Assembly (NCBI GenBank): GCA_004347695.1
Contig: SLTK01000007.1
Span: 660,823 to 724,822 of the forward strand
Source of the DNA: Chloroflexota bacterium
Lineage (GTDB): Bacteria; Chloroflexota; Anaerolineae; Anaerolineales; Anaerolineaceae
Direction of reading: 5' to 3'
Length of the DNA stretch: 64,000 nt
Part shown: positions 48,819 through 57,435 of the stretch, one piece after another
How positions within the stretch are numbered: position 1 is the first letter of the stretch
Layout: every line of letters begins with the position of its first letter
Translations under genes and position numbers: made by a program
Notes under the pieces: model-generated
What the model saw: the letters and a program-made list of their open reading frames with translations, nothing else
What the model was told of the DNA's origin: nothing
Databases searched by the model: none

Positions 48819-49838
48819 ATGGACACAACTCGACCGACTGTGATTATTTGCCACGCCAGTGAGGATAAGAACAGCTTTGTTATCCCATTCACGTACAAAT
48901 TAGCCGAATACGGCGTCAGGTCACAGGTGGACGAATGGGAATTGCAGCAAAATGACAGCATCATCGAGAAAATTTTCACCGAAGGGATCAAAAGCGCCAA
49001 CGCATTTCTGATTATCCTCTCCAACCTCAGCGCCAATAAACCCTGGGTCACCGAGGAATTGCGCCCTGGTTTAATTAAACGGATTGCGGTTCATTGCAAA
49101 GTGGTGCCGGTGTTGATCGAAAATGCTGAACTACCGGAAGTTTTGAACACCGCCGAATGGGTAAAAATCCGCGACCTGGACAACTATGACCGGGAAATTC
49201 AGCAAATCGTGCGGATCATTCAGGGTGAACTTGCCGAACCAGCCGCGCCGATTGCGGCGCCAGCGCCAACGGCGTTCGTAGCGCCGAGCGCGCCCCCCAG
49301 CATTGTTGCGACACCCAAACCGCTGACACAAACAGTCGACTCTGCTATCCCAGGCCTATCACCCAGTGAAACCATTGCATTGAAGGTAAGCAACGAGTAT
49401 GCAGTGGAAAAAGGCCGGACATTCATCAACACCTCTGACATTCGGCGGATGCTTGAAGCCAACGGGCTTACTCCGCAGGTCAGCAACAAAAGTCTGGATC
49501 TGCTGGACGAGAAAGGGTTGATCAAAGCCGCCCGCATCATGGGGACGGCCGGGGTCGAAATATTCAACGTCACCCCTTACGGCTTCGAAGCATATGCGCG
49601 CGCCTTCATCCCTGGTTATGACGAGCTGGTCATCAAAATGCTCAACGGGTTAGCCAATGAGGGGCTGGCTACCAATGACGATCTGGCCTCGCGCTTCAAT
49701 ATCCCGATGAGCGTCGTCAATTTCACTTTGGATGTTTTCGAAACGAAAAACCTGATCAAAAAGGGAAAATCCCTCGGCGGCGCGGTGCTGGTCAAAAACG
49801 TGACCGATGCCGGAAAACGGTTATTAGAGGGTAAGTAA
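48819..49838 (+). CDS. TIR-domain protein with winged-helix C-terminus
   Basis: 339 residues; GGAAGG lies eight bases before the ATG. The TIR domain (~1-135) has VIICHASEDKNSFVIPF, VDEWELQQNDSIIEKIF and SANKPWVTEEL with Glu79/80 at the catalytic position. An Ala/Pro-rich linker (~138-170) follows. Two winged-helix-like units follow (~185-255 and ~265-335): TSDIRRMLEANGLTPQVSNKSL and LATNDDLASRFNIPMSVVNFTL. It could link an NADase effector or scaffold TIR to nucleic-acid or ligand sensing. Repeats lie upstream. Confidence 0.78.
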   Translation: MDTTRPTVIICHASEDKNSFVIPFTYKLAEYGVRSQVDEWELQQNDSIIEKIFTEGIKSANAFLIILSNLSANKPWVTEELRPGLIKRIAVHCKVVPVLIENAELPEVLNTAEWVKIRDLDNYDREIQQIVRIIQGELAEPAAPIAAPAPTAFVAPSAPPSIVATPKPLTQTVDSAIPGLSPSETIALKVSNEYAVEKGRTFINTSDIRRMLEANGLTPQVSNKSLDLLDEKGLIKAARIMGTAGVEIFNVTPYGFEAYARAFIPGYDELVIKMLNGLANEGLATNDDLASRFNIPMSVVNFTLDVFETKNLIKKGKSLGGAVLVKNVTDAGKRLLEGK

Positions 49839-49842
49839 ATAG

Positions 49843-50631
49843 CTATTCCAGCGGCGCCAGGAAATATTCTTCGCCGCTCAACGTGGCCTCCACCGACCAA
49901 CCCGTGACGCCCTTTTCATTGCGGATTTCCCACCACCAGTAAGCGCCGTCCTGGTACGGCACGCACAGCGGCCCCTGCAGAACGTCAACAATCGAGAGAG
50001 CCGGGCTGGCATCAAAGACGTTATCCGCCATCTCCGGGGTTGTGTGCAAGTTTAAATTGATAACCACCCGGGCGGGTTGACCGGCAGTCAAACGCGTTTC
50101 AACCGGCGTGTTACAGCTTTGCGTGGCAGTGGCCGTTGCCGTTCCGGTTAATGTTGGCCTCGGAGTCAGGGTCGGCCGGAGAGTAGGCGTAGCACTCAGC
50201 TCAGGCGTGGCGGTTGGCCTGAGGGGCGTCGCCGTGCGGATGAGTCCCATCACCCAGCGGAACTCCACTGCATTCCACGAAGCAACGATCGCCCCGGAAC
50301 TATCAAAGATTTGCCAGCCGCCCTGGTTATTTTGTCTGCGCCGGTACCCTCCCGGCAACTGCAAAGACACACTGGCAGGAATCACCGGCTGCCAGAACGT
50401 ACCATCTGGCCCCAACCGGTAGAGTTGAACCCCCTGCGGGTTCATTAATTCATGGGTGGTCGGGTCATATTCCCATTCAAAATTAGCCGGTGGAAATTCA
50501 GGCAAATTCGTTTCAGCTACCTGAACCGGCCGCTCCGCTGGCTGCGCAATTACAATCACAAAAGCCACCAAAACCAGCACAAAGGCCAGTTTGATAAAAT
50601 CATATAAACTGATGCGGTTCTTGTTTTCCAT
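49843..50631 (-). CDS. Membrane-anchored protein with C-terminal SH3-like domain
   Basis: 262 residues. A membrane helix at ~12-30 (LAFVLVLVAFVIVIA) tethers it. A folded part (~45-130) follows with LYRLGPDGTFWQPV and WQIFDSSGAIVASW. A Thr/Pro-rich linker (TATPELSATPTLRPTLTP) leads to an SH3b-like domain (~170-262) with VVINLNLHTTPEMADNVF and GAYWWWEIRNEKGVTGWSVE. It is probably extracytoplasmic and wall-associated. Its end is four bases from the convergent TIR gene. Confidence 0.7.
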   Translation of the reverse strand: MENKNRISLYDFIKLAFVLVLVAFVIVIAQPAERPVQVAETNLPEFPPANFEWEYDPTTHELMNPQGVQLYRLGPDGTFWQPVIPASVSLQLPGGYRRRQNNQGGWQIFDSSGAIVASWNAVEFRWVMGLIRTATPLRPTATPELSATPTLRPTLTPRPTLTGTATATATQSCNTPVETRLTAGQPARVVINLNLHTTPEMADNVFDASPALSIVDVLQGPLCVPYQDGAYWWWEIRNEKGVTGWSVEATLSGEEYFLAPLE

Positions 50632-50830
50632 TCAGCAGGCTCAATCAGCGGACCACAAAATCGCATTCCCCGGTCAAGGGTAGATTGTACCCTGAAACCC
50701 GGGGCGGTAAAAACCTGCCATTAAGGGTGGAACTGACGGTAAAACCTGGTTATACTAATTTGATAACCCTGCCAGTCAACATTGCTCATTGGCCATTGCG
50801 GTTGTCCCATTCCCTGAATCGGAGGTAGGT

Positions 50831-51373
<543 letters not shown>

Positions 51374-51389
51374 CCAGGCCGGAGCGCCA

Positions 51390-52001
51390 ATGGAAAAGAT
51401 CGATTATAAGCAAGCGTTCAAATACCTGTACCTGCCCACGGCAAAATCAGTTGTCAAAGTTATCGTGCCGCCCATGAATTTCCTCATGGTGGACGGCGCC
51501 GGCGACCCGAATACCTCGCCGGATTATCAGGCCGTTGTCGAAGCTTTGTTTTCAACAGCCTACGCCATAAAATTCATGGTGAAAAAAGGACCTGCCGCTC
51601 TGGATTATGGCGTCATGCCGCTGGAGGGGTTGTGGTGGGCCGATGACATGACTTCTTTCAGCGTGGAGGCAAAATCCGACTGGAAATGGACCATGATGAT
51701 CATGCAGCCTGCCCCGGTCACCCGGGAGCTGGTGGATGACGCATTGGAAACGGGTAAAAAGAAGGGATTAGCCGCAATATCCAGGCTGCGCTTCGAAACC
51801 TTTGACGAAGGACTTTGCGCCCAGACCTTGCATGTCGGTCCGTTCAGCGCTGAAGGTCCCACTGTCGCCAGGGTGCATGATTTTATCGATAGGCACGGCC
51901 GGCGTCGCGGCAAACACCATGAAATCTATTTGAGCGATATTCGCAAGGCTGATCCGGCCAAATGGAAAACTGTGATTCGCCAGCCGGTGGAGGGATTTTG
52001 A
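51390..52001 (+). CDS. GyrI-like small-molecule-binding protein
   Basis: 203 residues from ATG 51390, with GGAG five bases upstream. It matches the COG4832/GyrI-like fold: FLMVDGAGDPNTSPDYQAVVEAL, YGVMPLEGLWW, SDWKWTMMIMQP, and QTLHVGPFSAEGPTV. Members bind or hydrolyse hydrophobic small molecules. It lies 16 bases after the DinB gene, and its stop overlaps the next start. Confidence 0.87.
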   Translation: MEKIDYKQAFKYLYLPTAKSVVKVIVPPMNFLMVDGAGDPNTSPDYQAVVEALFSTAYAIKFMVKKGPAALDYGVMPLEGLWWADDMTSFSVEAKSDWKWTMMIMQPAPVTRELVDDALETGKKKGLAAISRLRFETFDEGLCAQTLHVGPFSAEGPTVARVHDFIDRHGRRRGKHHEIYLSDIRKADPAKWKTVIRQPVEGF

Positions 52002-52381
52002 CAACCAATGCGCCGCTCGACAAAAGCCAGGCCAGTGCGGTCATGTCCGGATTGCGGGCAATCCTCGAACCATACGAAGCTCAACTGGTGCGGACGGCAG
52101 CGAGCGATAACGGTTACAGCCTGGGCACGCGCCATATTCTGCCGAACAAGCAACCCCTGTTCTTTGGAAGCGTCCAATTGCGCAAGAACTATGTCAGTTT
52201 CTACCTGATGCCCGTTTATGTGTTTCCAGATCTCTTGAACGACATTTCCAACTCGCTGCGGAAACGGATGCAGGGGAAATCCTGTTTCAATTTCAGGCAG
52301 CCCGACCCGGCTTTGTTCGGAGAACTGGCAGTCCTCACCCGCGCCGGTTTCGAGCGCTACCACTCTGCCGGGTATGTGTGA
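51998..52381 (+). CDS. Conserved hypothetical protein (TTG start)
   Basis: 127 residues. TTG 51998 overlaps the previous TGA (TTGA) and has GGAGG five bases upstream, so it is translationally coupled to the GyrI-like gene. The body, KQPLFFGSVQLRKNYVSFYL then PVYVFPDLL and RMQGKSCFNFRQPDPALF, resembles small conserved proteins of unknown role that are often near GyrI-like and DUF1801 genes (recalled). No signal or membrane segment. Confidence 0.72.
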   Translation: MTTNAPLDKSQASAVMSGLRAILEPYEAQLVRTAASDNGYSLGTRHILPNKQPLFFGSVQLRKNYVSFYLMPVYVFPDLLNDISNSLRKRMQGKSCFNFRQPDPALFGELAVLTRAGFERYHSAGYV

Positions 52382-52433
52382 GCATCGGCCTGGGTTCATC
52401 GCTGGAGATGATCCCTGGACTGGAGAATAGAAT

Positions 52434-52775
52434 ATGGAACTTTCAGAGATCGCCTTTTTCACGGACGACGTCACAAAAATGACCGAGTATTACCGCCGTC
52501 TGTTGGGAAAAGCCCCGGATGTGGCTGATGAAGACATCGCCATTTTCACTGTCGGAGGAGTCAGTCTGCTTATCCATACCAAATTCACGACTGGCGAGAG
52601 CGGCCTCTCGCCGGAAAATCACTTCGCGTTTTCGGTAAACGACCTGGACGCAGTTTGTGCGCAGTTGGCGGAACAAGGGCTCAACCTGGAGGTTTCCCCG
52701 CGTGATTTTGACTGGGGCCGGTCTGCGTATTTACGCGACCCCGATGGACAGCTTATCGAGCTTTCACAGAAGTAA
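52434..52775 (+). CDS. Glyoxalase/VOC-superfamily protein
   Basis: 113 residues. One VOC module: ELSEIAFFTDDVTKMTEYYR, IFTVGGVSLLIHT, HFAFSVNDLDAVCAQL and YLRDPDGQLIELSQ, the last carrying the usual D-P-D-G-x-x-x-E-L metal block. Ligand unknown. It starts 52 bases after the previous gene and ends four bases before the acetyltransferase start. Confidence 0.88.
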   Translation: MELSEIAFFTDDVTKMTEYYRRLLGKAPDVADEDIAIFTVGGVSLLIHTKFTTGESGLSPENHFAFSVNDLDAVCAQLAEQGLNLEVSPRDFDWGRSAYLRDPDGQLIELSQK

Positions 52776-52779
52776 ATCT

Positions 52780-53271
52780 ATGGCCACGACCACCCCCGTC
52801 ACAGTCCGCCTGCGCAAGGTGATCGATTCAGACCTGGCAATCTATTTCGAGCAGCAACTCGATCCGCAGGCCAACTATATGGCGGCTTTTACCAGCAAGA
52901 ATGCCACCGACCGCGCGGCATTTAATGCCCACTGGGGAAAAATCCTGGCTGACAGACACATTCAAATCCGTACCATCCTGGCAGGTGGCCAGGTAGCCGG
53001 CTATGTGCTGCACCATTCCTGGTTCGGCGACCCAGAGGTGACTTACTGGCTCGGACGCGAGTTTTGGGGGCAAGGAGTGGCTACCCGCGCGTTGAAAGCC
53101 TTCCTCCGGCAGCAAAAGCTGCGCCCGTTGTATGCACGGGTCGCGGTAGATAATATTGCCTCAAAGCGAGTTTTGGAAAAATGCGGATTCGTAGTGATCG
53201 GCGAAGATAAAGGATTTTCCAATGCCCGCGGCGAAGAAATAGTGGAATTAATCCTGGTATTGCGGGAATGA
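52780..53271 (+). CDS. GNAT-family N-acetyltransferase
   Basis: 163 residues from ATG 52780. The acetyl-CoA loop is visible as YWLGREFWGQGVATRALKAF (Q-x-x-G-x-A-like, residues ~88-107). It is followed by ARVAVDNIASKRVLEKCGF. It acetylates an amine of unknown identity. The start overlaps nothing; the ribosome site is weak, suggesting coupling to the VOC gene four bases upstream. Confidence 0.88.
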   Translation: MATTTPVTVRLRKVIDSDLAIYFEQQLDPQANYMAAFTSKNATDRAAFNAHWGKILADRHIQIRTILAGGQVAGYVLHHSWFGDPEVTYWLGREFWGQGVATRALKAFLRQQKLRPLYARVAVDNIASKRVLEKCGFVVIGEDKGFSNARGEEIVELILVLRE

Positions 53272-53285
53272 TTTTAAAATCGCCT

Positions 53286-53331
53286 TTGACAAGCAATTAT
53301 TTTAGACGTATAGTTGATTATATATATCAAC
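53286..53331 (+). promoter_or_regulatory. Promoter plus operator-like palindrome of the VOC gene at 53351
   Basis: -35 TTGACA (53286-53291), 17-base spacer, -10 TATAGT (53309-53314). GTTGAT-TATATAT-ATCAAC (53313-53331) is an inverted repeat covering the -10 and the predicted start of transcription, an ideal repressor site. GGAGG follows at 53342. Confidence 0.65.
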
Positions 53332-53350
53332 ATTTATGTACGGAGGTAAA

Positions 53351-53719
53351 ATGAGCGTAGAAAATCAGATCGTCCACATTGAACTTGCAGCCGCAAATCT
53401 GGAAGCTGCCGGAAGCTTCTATTCCGACGTGTTTGGTTGGAAGGTGGAACAGATGCCGGCGTTGAATTACGCCACCTTTGAATCGCCTGAAGGATTGGGC
53501 GGTGGATTCGCAAAGGTCGATGGGCAGATGTACAAAACCGGCACGGTTGTAGCTTATATTCAGACCAGCGACCTGGAAGGCAAGCTCAAAAGCATCACTG
53601 CAGCAGGCGGAAAAGTCGTGCTGCCCCGGCAGGAAATACCGCAAATGGGTTGGTTTGCCCTGTTTACCGATCCCTCCGGTACCATGGTCGGCTTATTCAC
53701 CGACAAAGCGCCGAAGTAA
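53351..53719 (+). CDS. Glyoxalase/VOC-superfamily protein
   Basis: 122 residues, with GGAGG before ATG 53351. Blocks: IVHIELAAANLEAAGSFYSDVFGW, YATFESPEGLGGGFAKVD, VVAYIQTSDLEGKLKSI and GWFALFTDPSGTMVGLF. It is the type often called predicted enzyme related to lactoylglutathione lyase; no substrate can be assigned. Own promoter with a palindrome immediately upstream. Confidence 0.9.
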   Translation: MSVENQIVHIELAAANLEAAGSFYSDVFGWKVEQMPALNYATFESPEGLGGGFAKVDGQMYKTGTVVAYIQTSDLEGKLKSITAAGGKVVLPRQEIPQMGWFALFTDPSGTMVGLFTDKAPK

Positions 53720-53754
53720 GTTGTTGGCGATTTCAGGCATACTCAGGCACAGCG

Positions 53755-54159
53755 GTGATATCACTCCACGAGCTCGAGACTCGATTTCAGCACGTGCCCC
53801 CGCACTTGTTTGAGATCGTTGTCGAGTTGCGTAACCTTGTCAGAGGAATAGCCCCCGAAGCGCGCGAGGATATTCGATCTGAGGGGTTGGTTTATTATTA
53901 TGCCGAGCGCGGCGGTCCGGTCAGCGCCGGCATCTGCCAGATTTTGATCCAATCCGATCATATCCGGCTGGCTTTCAATCACGGCGTACACCTGCCTGAC
54001 CCGGCCAGATTGCTGGAGGGGGATTGCCTGGTAAAACGCTTTACCCGCATCACCTCTTTCGACCAGGCATGCTGGGATGATCTCAGAACATTAATCGAAG
54101 TCTCCAGCCGGTTTGATCCTTACACCCAGACCTTCCGCGCTCCACAAGCGGTCGAATAA
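53755..54159 (+). CDS. DUF1801-like protein
   Basis: 134 residues from GTG 53755, with a weak AGG site; the true start could differ. VVELRNLVRGIAPEAREDIRSEGLVYYY is the DUF1801 helix followed by its E-x-I-x-x-x-G-L strand, and IQSDHIRLAFNHGVHLPDP the second half. Second of three DUF1801-like genes in the window; role unknown. Confidence 0.75.
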   Translation: MISLHELETRFQHVPPHLFEIVVELRNLVRGIAPEAREDIRSEGLVYYYAERGGPVSAGICQILIQSDHIRLAFNHGVHLPDPARLLEGDCLVKRFTRITSFDQACWDDLRTLIEVSSRFDPYTQTFRAPQAVE

Positions 54160-54168
54160 GGCGGAAAC

Positions 54169-54205
54169 AATAAGCAGCGGACTGAACAACAGTCCGCTGC
54201 TTATT
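54169..54205. terminator. Bidirectional terminator
   Basis: AATAAGCAGCGGACT and AGTCCGCTGCTTATT make a perfect 15-bp stem around GAACAAC, with A- and T-rich flanks. It separates convergent genes ending at 54159 (+) and 54220 (-). Confidence 0.92.
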
Positions 54206-54219
54206 TAAACTCCTACAGG

Positions 54220-54474
54220 TCACCCGCGCCGAATTGCGCGCAGGATGAGCAGTAAAATCACTGCTCCAACAAAGGCGGCGATAATCGACCCGAGTATCCC
54301 ACCTCCAAGCGAAATCCCCAGCACGCCAAACAACCAACCGCCAAGGACACCACCCAGGATACCAACTATGATCGAGCCGAGAACGCCTAATCGCACGCCT
54401 CTGACTGCCAGGTCTGCCAACCAACCGGCGATGCCGCCAACGATAATCCAAACAACGATTGTACCCAGATCCAT
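54220..54474 (-). CDS. GlsB/YeaQ/YmgE (transglycosylase-associated) membrane protein
   Basis: 84 residues, three glycine-rich helices: VVWIIVGGIAGWLADLAV, LGSIIVGILGGVLGGWLF and ILGSIIAAFVGAVILLLIL. This is the pattern of the small stress-linked GlsB/YeaQ family. GAGGAGGAA precedes the ATG. It sits in the inner membrane; precise function is unknown. Confidence 0.92.
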   Translation of the reverse strand: MDLGTIVVWIIVGGIAGWLADLAVRGVRLGVLGSIIVGILGGVLGGWLFGVLGISLGGGILGSIIAAFVGAVILLLILRAIRRG

Positions 54475-54698
54475 CTTTTCCTCCTCTTTCGTAGATGCGT
54501 TATATATGAACGGGTCAAGGTTTCTTGCAAATTATTATAACAACTTTTATTTATTTTATACACATTAACCCTGCTGGCGCTGTGCAGATACGCTTGCGCG
54601 GTCCTGTTTAAACTTGAGGGGCGCAAAAACTGCTTCAGGGAGTAAATTACTGACGGGAAACTGCGTTGTCCTGTTCGCTGCTATGCTAGAATCTGCCA

Positions 54699-55073
54699 AT
54701 GACTGAAAACGAGCCCCCGGCGCTTGAGCCCTTTTTAATGAACTATTCAGACACGGTCCGCGAACTGGCGCGCAGCGCCCGAGTGTTGATTCTGGCTGTG
54801 ATGCCCAAAACCGTCGAGCAGCTTGACCCTTCCGCCAACCTGATTGCCTATGGTCTGGATCACAGCTACAAAGGTCTCATTTGCGGCATTACGCTGCACA
54901 AAGCCTATATCAACATCATGTTTGCCCAGGGGGCCAGCCTGCCCGACCCGCAAGGGCTGCTGCAAGGTACCGGTAAACTTGCGCGGCATGTCCACGTCGA
55001 GCGCCTGGCCGACCTGGAAGCTCCGGGAATCCGCGACCTGATGGAAACGGCGTTCCAGCGTAAAACGCAATAG
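54699..55073 (+). CDS. DUF1801-like protein
   Basis: 124 residues. VRELARSARVLILAVMPKTVEQ, LIAYGLDHSYKGLICGI and INIMFAQGASLPDPQGLLQG match the DUF1801 plan and the protein at 53755 (both keep LPDP-x-x-LL-x-G). Third DUF1801-like gene here. The ribosome site is weak. The upstream spacer 54475-54698 holds only possible -10 elements. Confidence 0.8.
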   Translation: MTENEPPALEPFLMNYSDTVRELARSARVLILAVMPKTVEQLDPSANLIAYGLDHSYKGLICGITLHKAYINIMFAQGASLPDPQGLLQGTGKLARHVHVERLADLEAPGIRDLMETAFQRKTQ

Positions 55074-55095
55074 CGGGCAGTTTACAACCACAATT

Positions 55096-55123
55096 TTGAT
55101 TTCCCCGAATACTGTGTTATACT
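55096..55123 (+). promoter_or_regulatory. Promoter of the DEAD-box helicase gene
   Basis: -35 TTGATT (55096-55101), 16-base spacer, -10 TATACT (55118-55123). The predicted leader to the GTG at 55225 is about 95 bases long. Confidence 0.65.
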
Positions 55124-55224
55124 CAGACCCTTGTACGGATTGTTAAAATCTATTATCTATTAAATTGTGAACAATTTTAGGGCCTGGGTACGCCTTGGCT
55201 CGTTGTTTGCCAAAAGGACCTGTT

Positions 55225-56415
55225 GTGAGTTTTGAAAAATTTGCTTTCCACCCGTTTATTAATGCGGGTATCTTATCGGCCGGATATACGACCCCGACCC
55301 CCATCCAGGCTCAAACCATCCAGCCCGTTTTAGACGGGCGCGATGTACTTGGCATGGCCCAGACCGGAACCGGCAAAACCGCAGCCTTTGTGCTGCCGAT
55401 CCTGCAGCGTTTGCTGCGCGGACCGCGCGGACGACTGCGAGCGCTTATCCTTTCCCCGACCCGTGAACTGGCAGAACAGACGCACAGCGTCATCAAGGTG
55501 CTGGGTCGAAAGACCGGCATGCACAGCGTGAGCATCTACGGCGGCGTCAGCGCCGGACCGCAGATCAAAGCAGTACGCGGCGGAGCGGAAATTGTGGTCG
55601 CATGCCCGGGCCGTCTGCTCGACCTGATGGGGCAGCGGGTGGTCAATTTGAATGCCATCGACGTGCTGGTGCTGGATGAATCGGATATGATGTTTGACAT
55701 GGGGTTCCTGCCCGACATCCGCCGCATCATGAGCGCAATCACCAAAGACCACCAGACTTTGCTGTTTTCTGCCACCATGCCGCCGGAAATCCGGTCGCTG
55801 GCGATGGACATGCTCAAAAACCCGGTGACGGTTGAAATTGGCGCTTCCCGGCCGGTCGAAACCGTGCAACAGGCGGTTTACCCCGTCGAACAGGAAGCTA
55901 AATATGCGACCCTGCTGGGGCTGCTGCAGCAAACCGGTAGCGGTCAGGTGCTGGTTTTTACCCGCACCAAACACCGCGCCCAAAAACTCGCCCATCAACT
56001 GGCCACCTCGGGCGTATCAGCCACCTCTTTGCAGGGAAATCTGTCACAAAATCAACGACAGGCAGCCATGAACAGCTTCCGCAGCGGCCGGGTGCAGGTT
56101 ATGGTGGCTACAGACATTGCGGCCCGCGGCATCGATGTTACCCAGGTCTCGCATGTGATCAATTACGACGTCCCCGACACCGCAGTCGCCTATACACATC
56201 GCATTGGCCGGACCGGCCGGATGGAGCGTCTGGGCAATGCCTTTACCCTGGCAACCCGCGAAGACCTGCCCATGATCCGCTCGATCGAGCGCATGCTCGG
56301 TGTGCCGCTTAAACGTTACAAGGTTACGGGCGAAGAAATGCCTGCGCTGCCACCAACCCGTCGTGTCGGGCCAAATGAGCGCTTCCAGCGCCGGCCGATG
56401 CCCGCCCGCCAGTAG
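55225..56415 (+). CDS. DEAD-box RNA helicase (DESD variant)
   Basis: 396 residues from GTG 55225, with AAGGA seven bases upstream; TTG 55195 is an alternative. All core motifs are present: Q motif TPTPIQAQTI, I AQTGTGKT, Ia PTRELAEQ, Ib CPGRLLDL, II VLDESD, III SATMP, IV VFTRTKHRA, V ATDIAARGID, VI HRIGRTGR. Motif II has Ser for Ala. The short basic tail (RRVGPNERFQRRPMPARQ) may bind RNA. RhlE-like; acts in RNA remodelling, ribosome assembly or decay. Confidence 0.92.
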   Translation: MSFEKFAFHPFINAGILSAGYTTPTPIQAQTIQPVLDGRDVLGMAQTGTGKTAAFVLPILQRLLRGPRGRLRALILSPTRELAEQTHSVIKVLGRKTGMHSVSIYGGVSAGPQIKAVRGGAEIVVACPGRLLDLMGQRVVNLNAIDVLVLDESDMMFDMGFLPDIRRIMSAITKDHQTLLFSATMPPEIRSLAMDMLKNPVTVEIGASRPVETVQQAVYPVEQEAKYATLLGLLQQTGSGQVLVFTRTKHRAQKLAHQLATSGVSATSLQGNLSQNQRQAAMNSFRSGRVQVMVATDIAARGIDVTQVSHVINYDVPDTAVAYTHRIGRTGRMERLGNAFTLATREDLPMIRSIERMLGVPLKRYKVTGEEMPALPPTRRVGPNERFQRRPMPARQ

Positions 56416-56460
56416 TAAGATAATCTTTTCAGAGAAGTGGGCTCGTCCCATTTGATTGTT

Positions 56461-56494
56461 AACAGCCAACCTTACCAGTTGGCTGTTATTTTTT
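56461..56494 (+). terminator. Rho-independent terminator of the helicase gene
   Basis: AACAGCCAAC and GTTGGCTGTT form a 10-bp stem around seven bases, followed by ATTTTTTT. Confidence 0.92.
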
Positions 56495-56627
56495 TATAAC
56501 CGACAACAAACAGAAATATGTTTTCGATCAAGGAAATGCCCGACATTAGGTATAATGATTTAATGATTGATCCATAGGCCTGTTATTATGGCCGCAAACT
56601 TACCAAAGGAAGGATGAATCTAACCTA

Positions 56628-57152
56628 ATGGCCGAGAAAAAGAAAATCAAATCGTTGGTTGACATGGCAGTGGATGCACTGACCGATCGGGATGAAAAAG
56701 CTGAAGCTGCCGCCAAAGAGGCGGCTGCTAAAAGAGAGGCTGCAGAAACGGAAGCCCGCCGCAAGGCTGCTGAAGCTGCACAGGCGAGGTTAAAAGCAAA
56801 GGCTGACGCAGATAAAAAAGCCGCTGAAGCCAAAGCCGCTGCCGAAAAATTGGCGCGTGAAAAACAACTGTCTGCAGAATCGAAGAAACGCGCTGACGCC
56901 ATGATGGCCAAAGCTGCTGCCGATGCCAAAGCTGCCGCGGAAGCCGCCAAACCCAAAGTTATCGCGGAATACGAAGTCAAATCCGGCGACACATTGAGCG
57001 CTCTGGCCCTCAAGTATTACAAGCACGCCACGCCTCCTTACTACACACTCATCTATGAAGCCAACAAAGCTGTAATTGGCAGCAACCCCAACCTCATCCG
57101 CCCTGGAATGAAGCTGCAAATCCCTGAATTGCCGGAAGAATTGAAGAAGTAG
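56628..57152 (+). CDS. Coiled-coil LysM-domain protein
   Basis: 174 residues. Residues ~20-110 are an Ala/Lys/Glu-rich helix, probably a long coiled coil. A LysM domain (~112-168) follows: YEVKSGDTLSALALKYY ... IRPGMKLQIPE. There is no signal peptide or membrane helix, so it may act inside the cell, unlike most LysM proteins that bind peptidoglycan. TATAAT lies at 56551-56556. A repeat element follows the gene. Confidence 0.85.
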   Translation: MAEKKKIKSLVDMAVDALTDRDEKAEAAAKEAAAKREAAETEARRKAAEAAQARLKAKADADKKAAEAKAAAEKLAREKQLSAESKKRADAMMAKAAADAKAAAEAAKPKVIAEYEVKSGDTLSALALKYYKHATPPYYTLIYEANKAVIGSNPNLIRPGMKLQIPELPEELKK

Positions 57153-57172
57153 TTATTTTCTGACATTCAGGA

Positions 57173-57313
57173 GCTGTCTCAGAAGAATAAATTGGTCATT
57201 TATTCCTCCACATAAGCGGGATGGGGTGGGGTTGAAAACCTTATAGCAAACAGAAACCAGTCAGATCAAGATGCAAGGGGCGGGCTTCCATGCCCGCCCG
57301 CTTTTGGGACAGC
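57173..57313. mobile_element. MITE-like element, copy 3
   Basis: Left end GCTGTCTCAGAAGAATAAAT, right end CGCTTTTGGGACAGC, with GGGATGGGG and GGGGCGGGCTTCCATGCCCGCCC inside. Same family as 2223-2347 and 12779-12888. It has a ~30-base unrelated stretch (57235-57275) replacing part of the interior. Confidence 0.78.
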
Positions 57314-57435
57314 ACCTGTAACTGAGCCGCCAAGCTCAAATGTTGGATATAATTCGTTAAGAGATCATTCAATTTTTTTGTTTCCCCAGAAATAATAAAT
57401 CGAATAAATTATTCCTGCAGGATGGGGGCGTTCCG

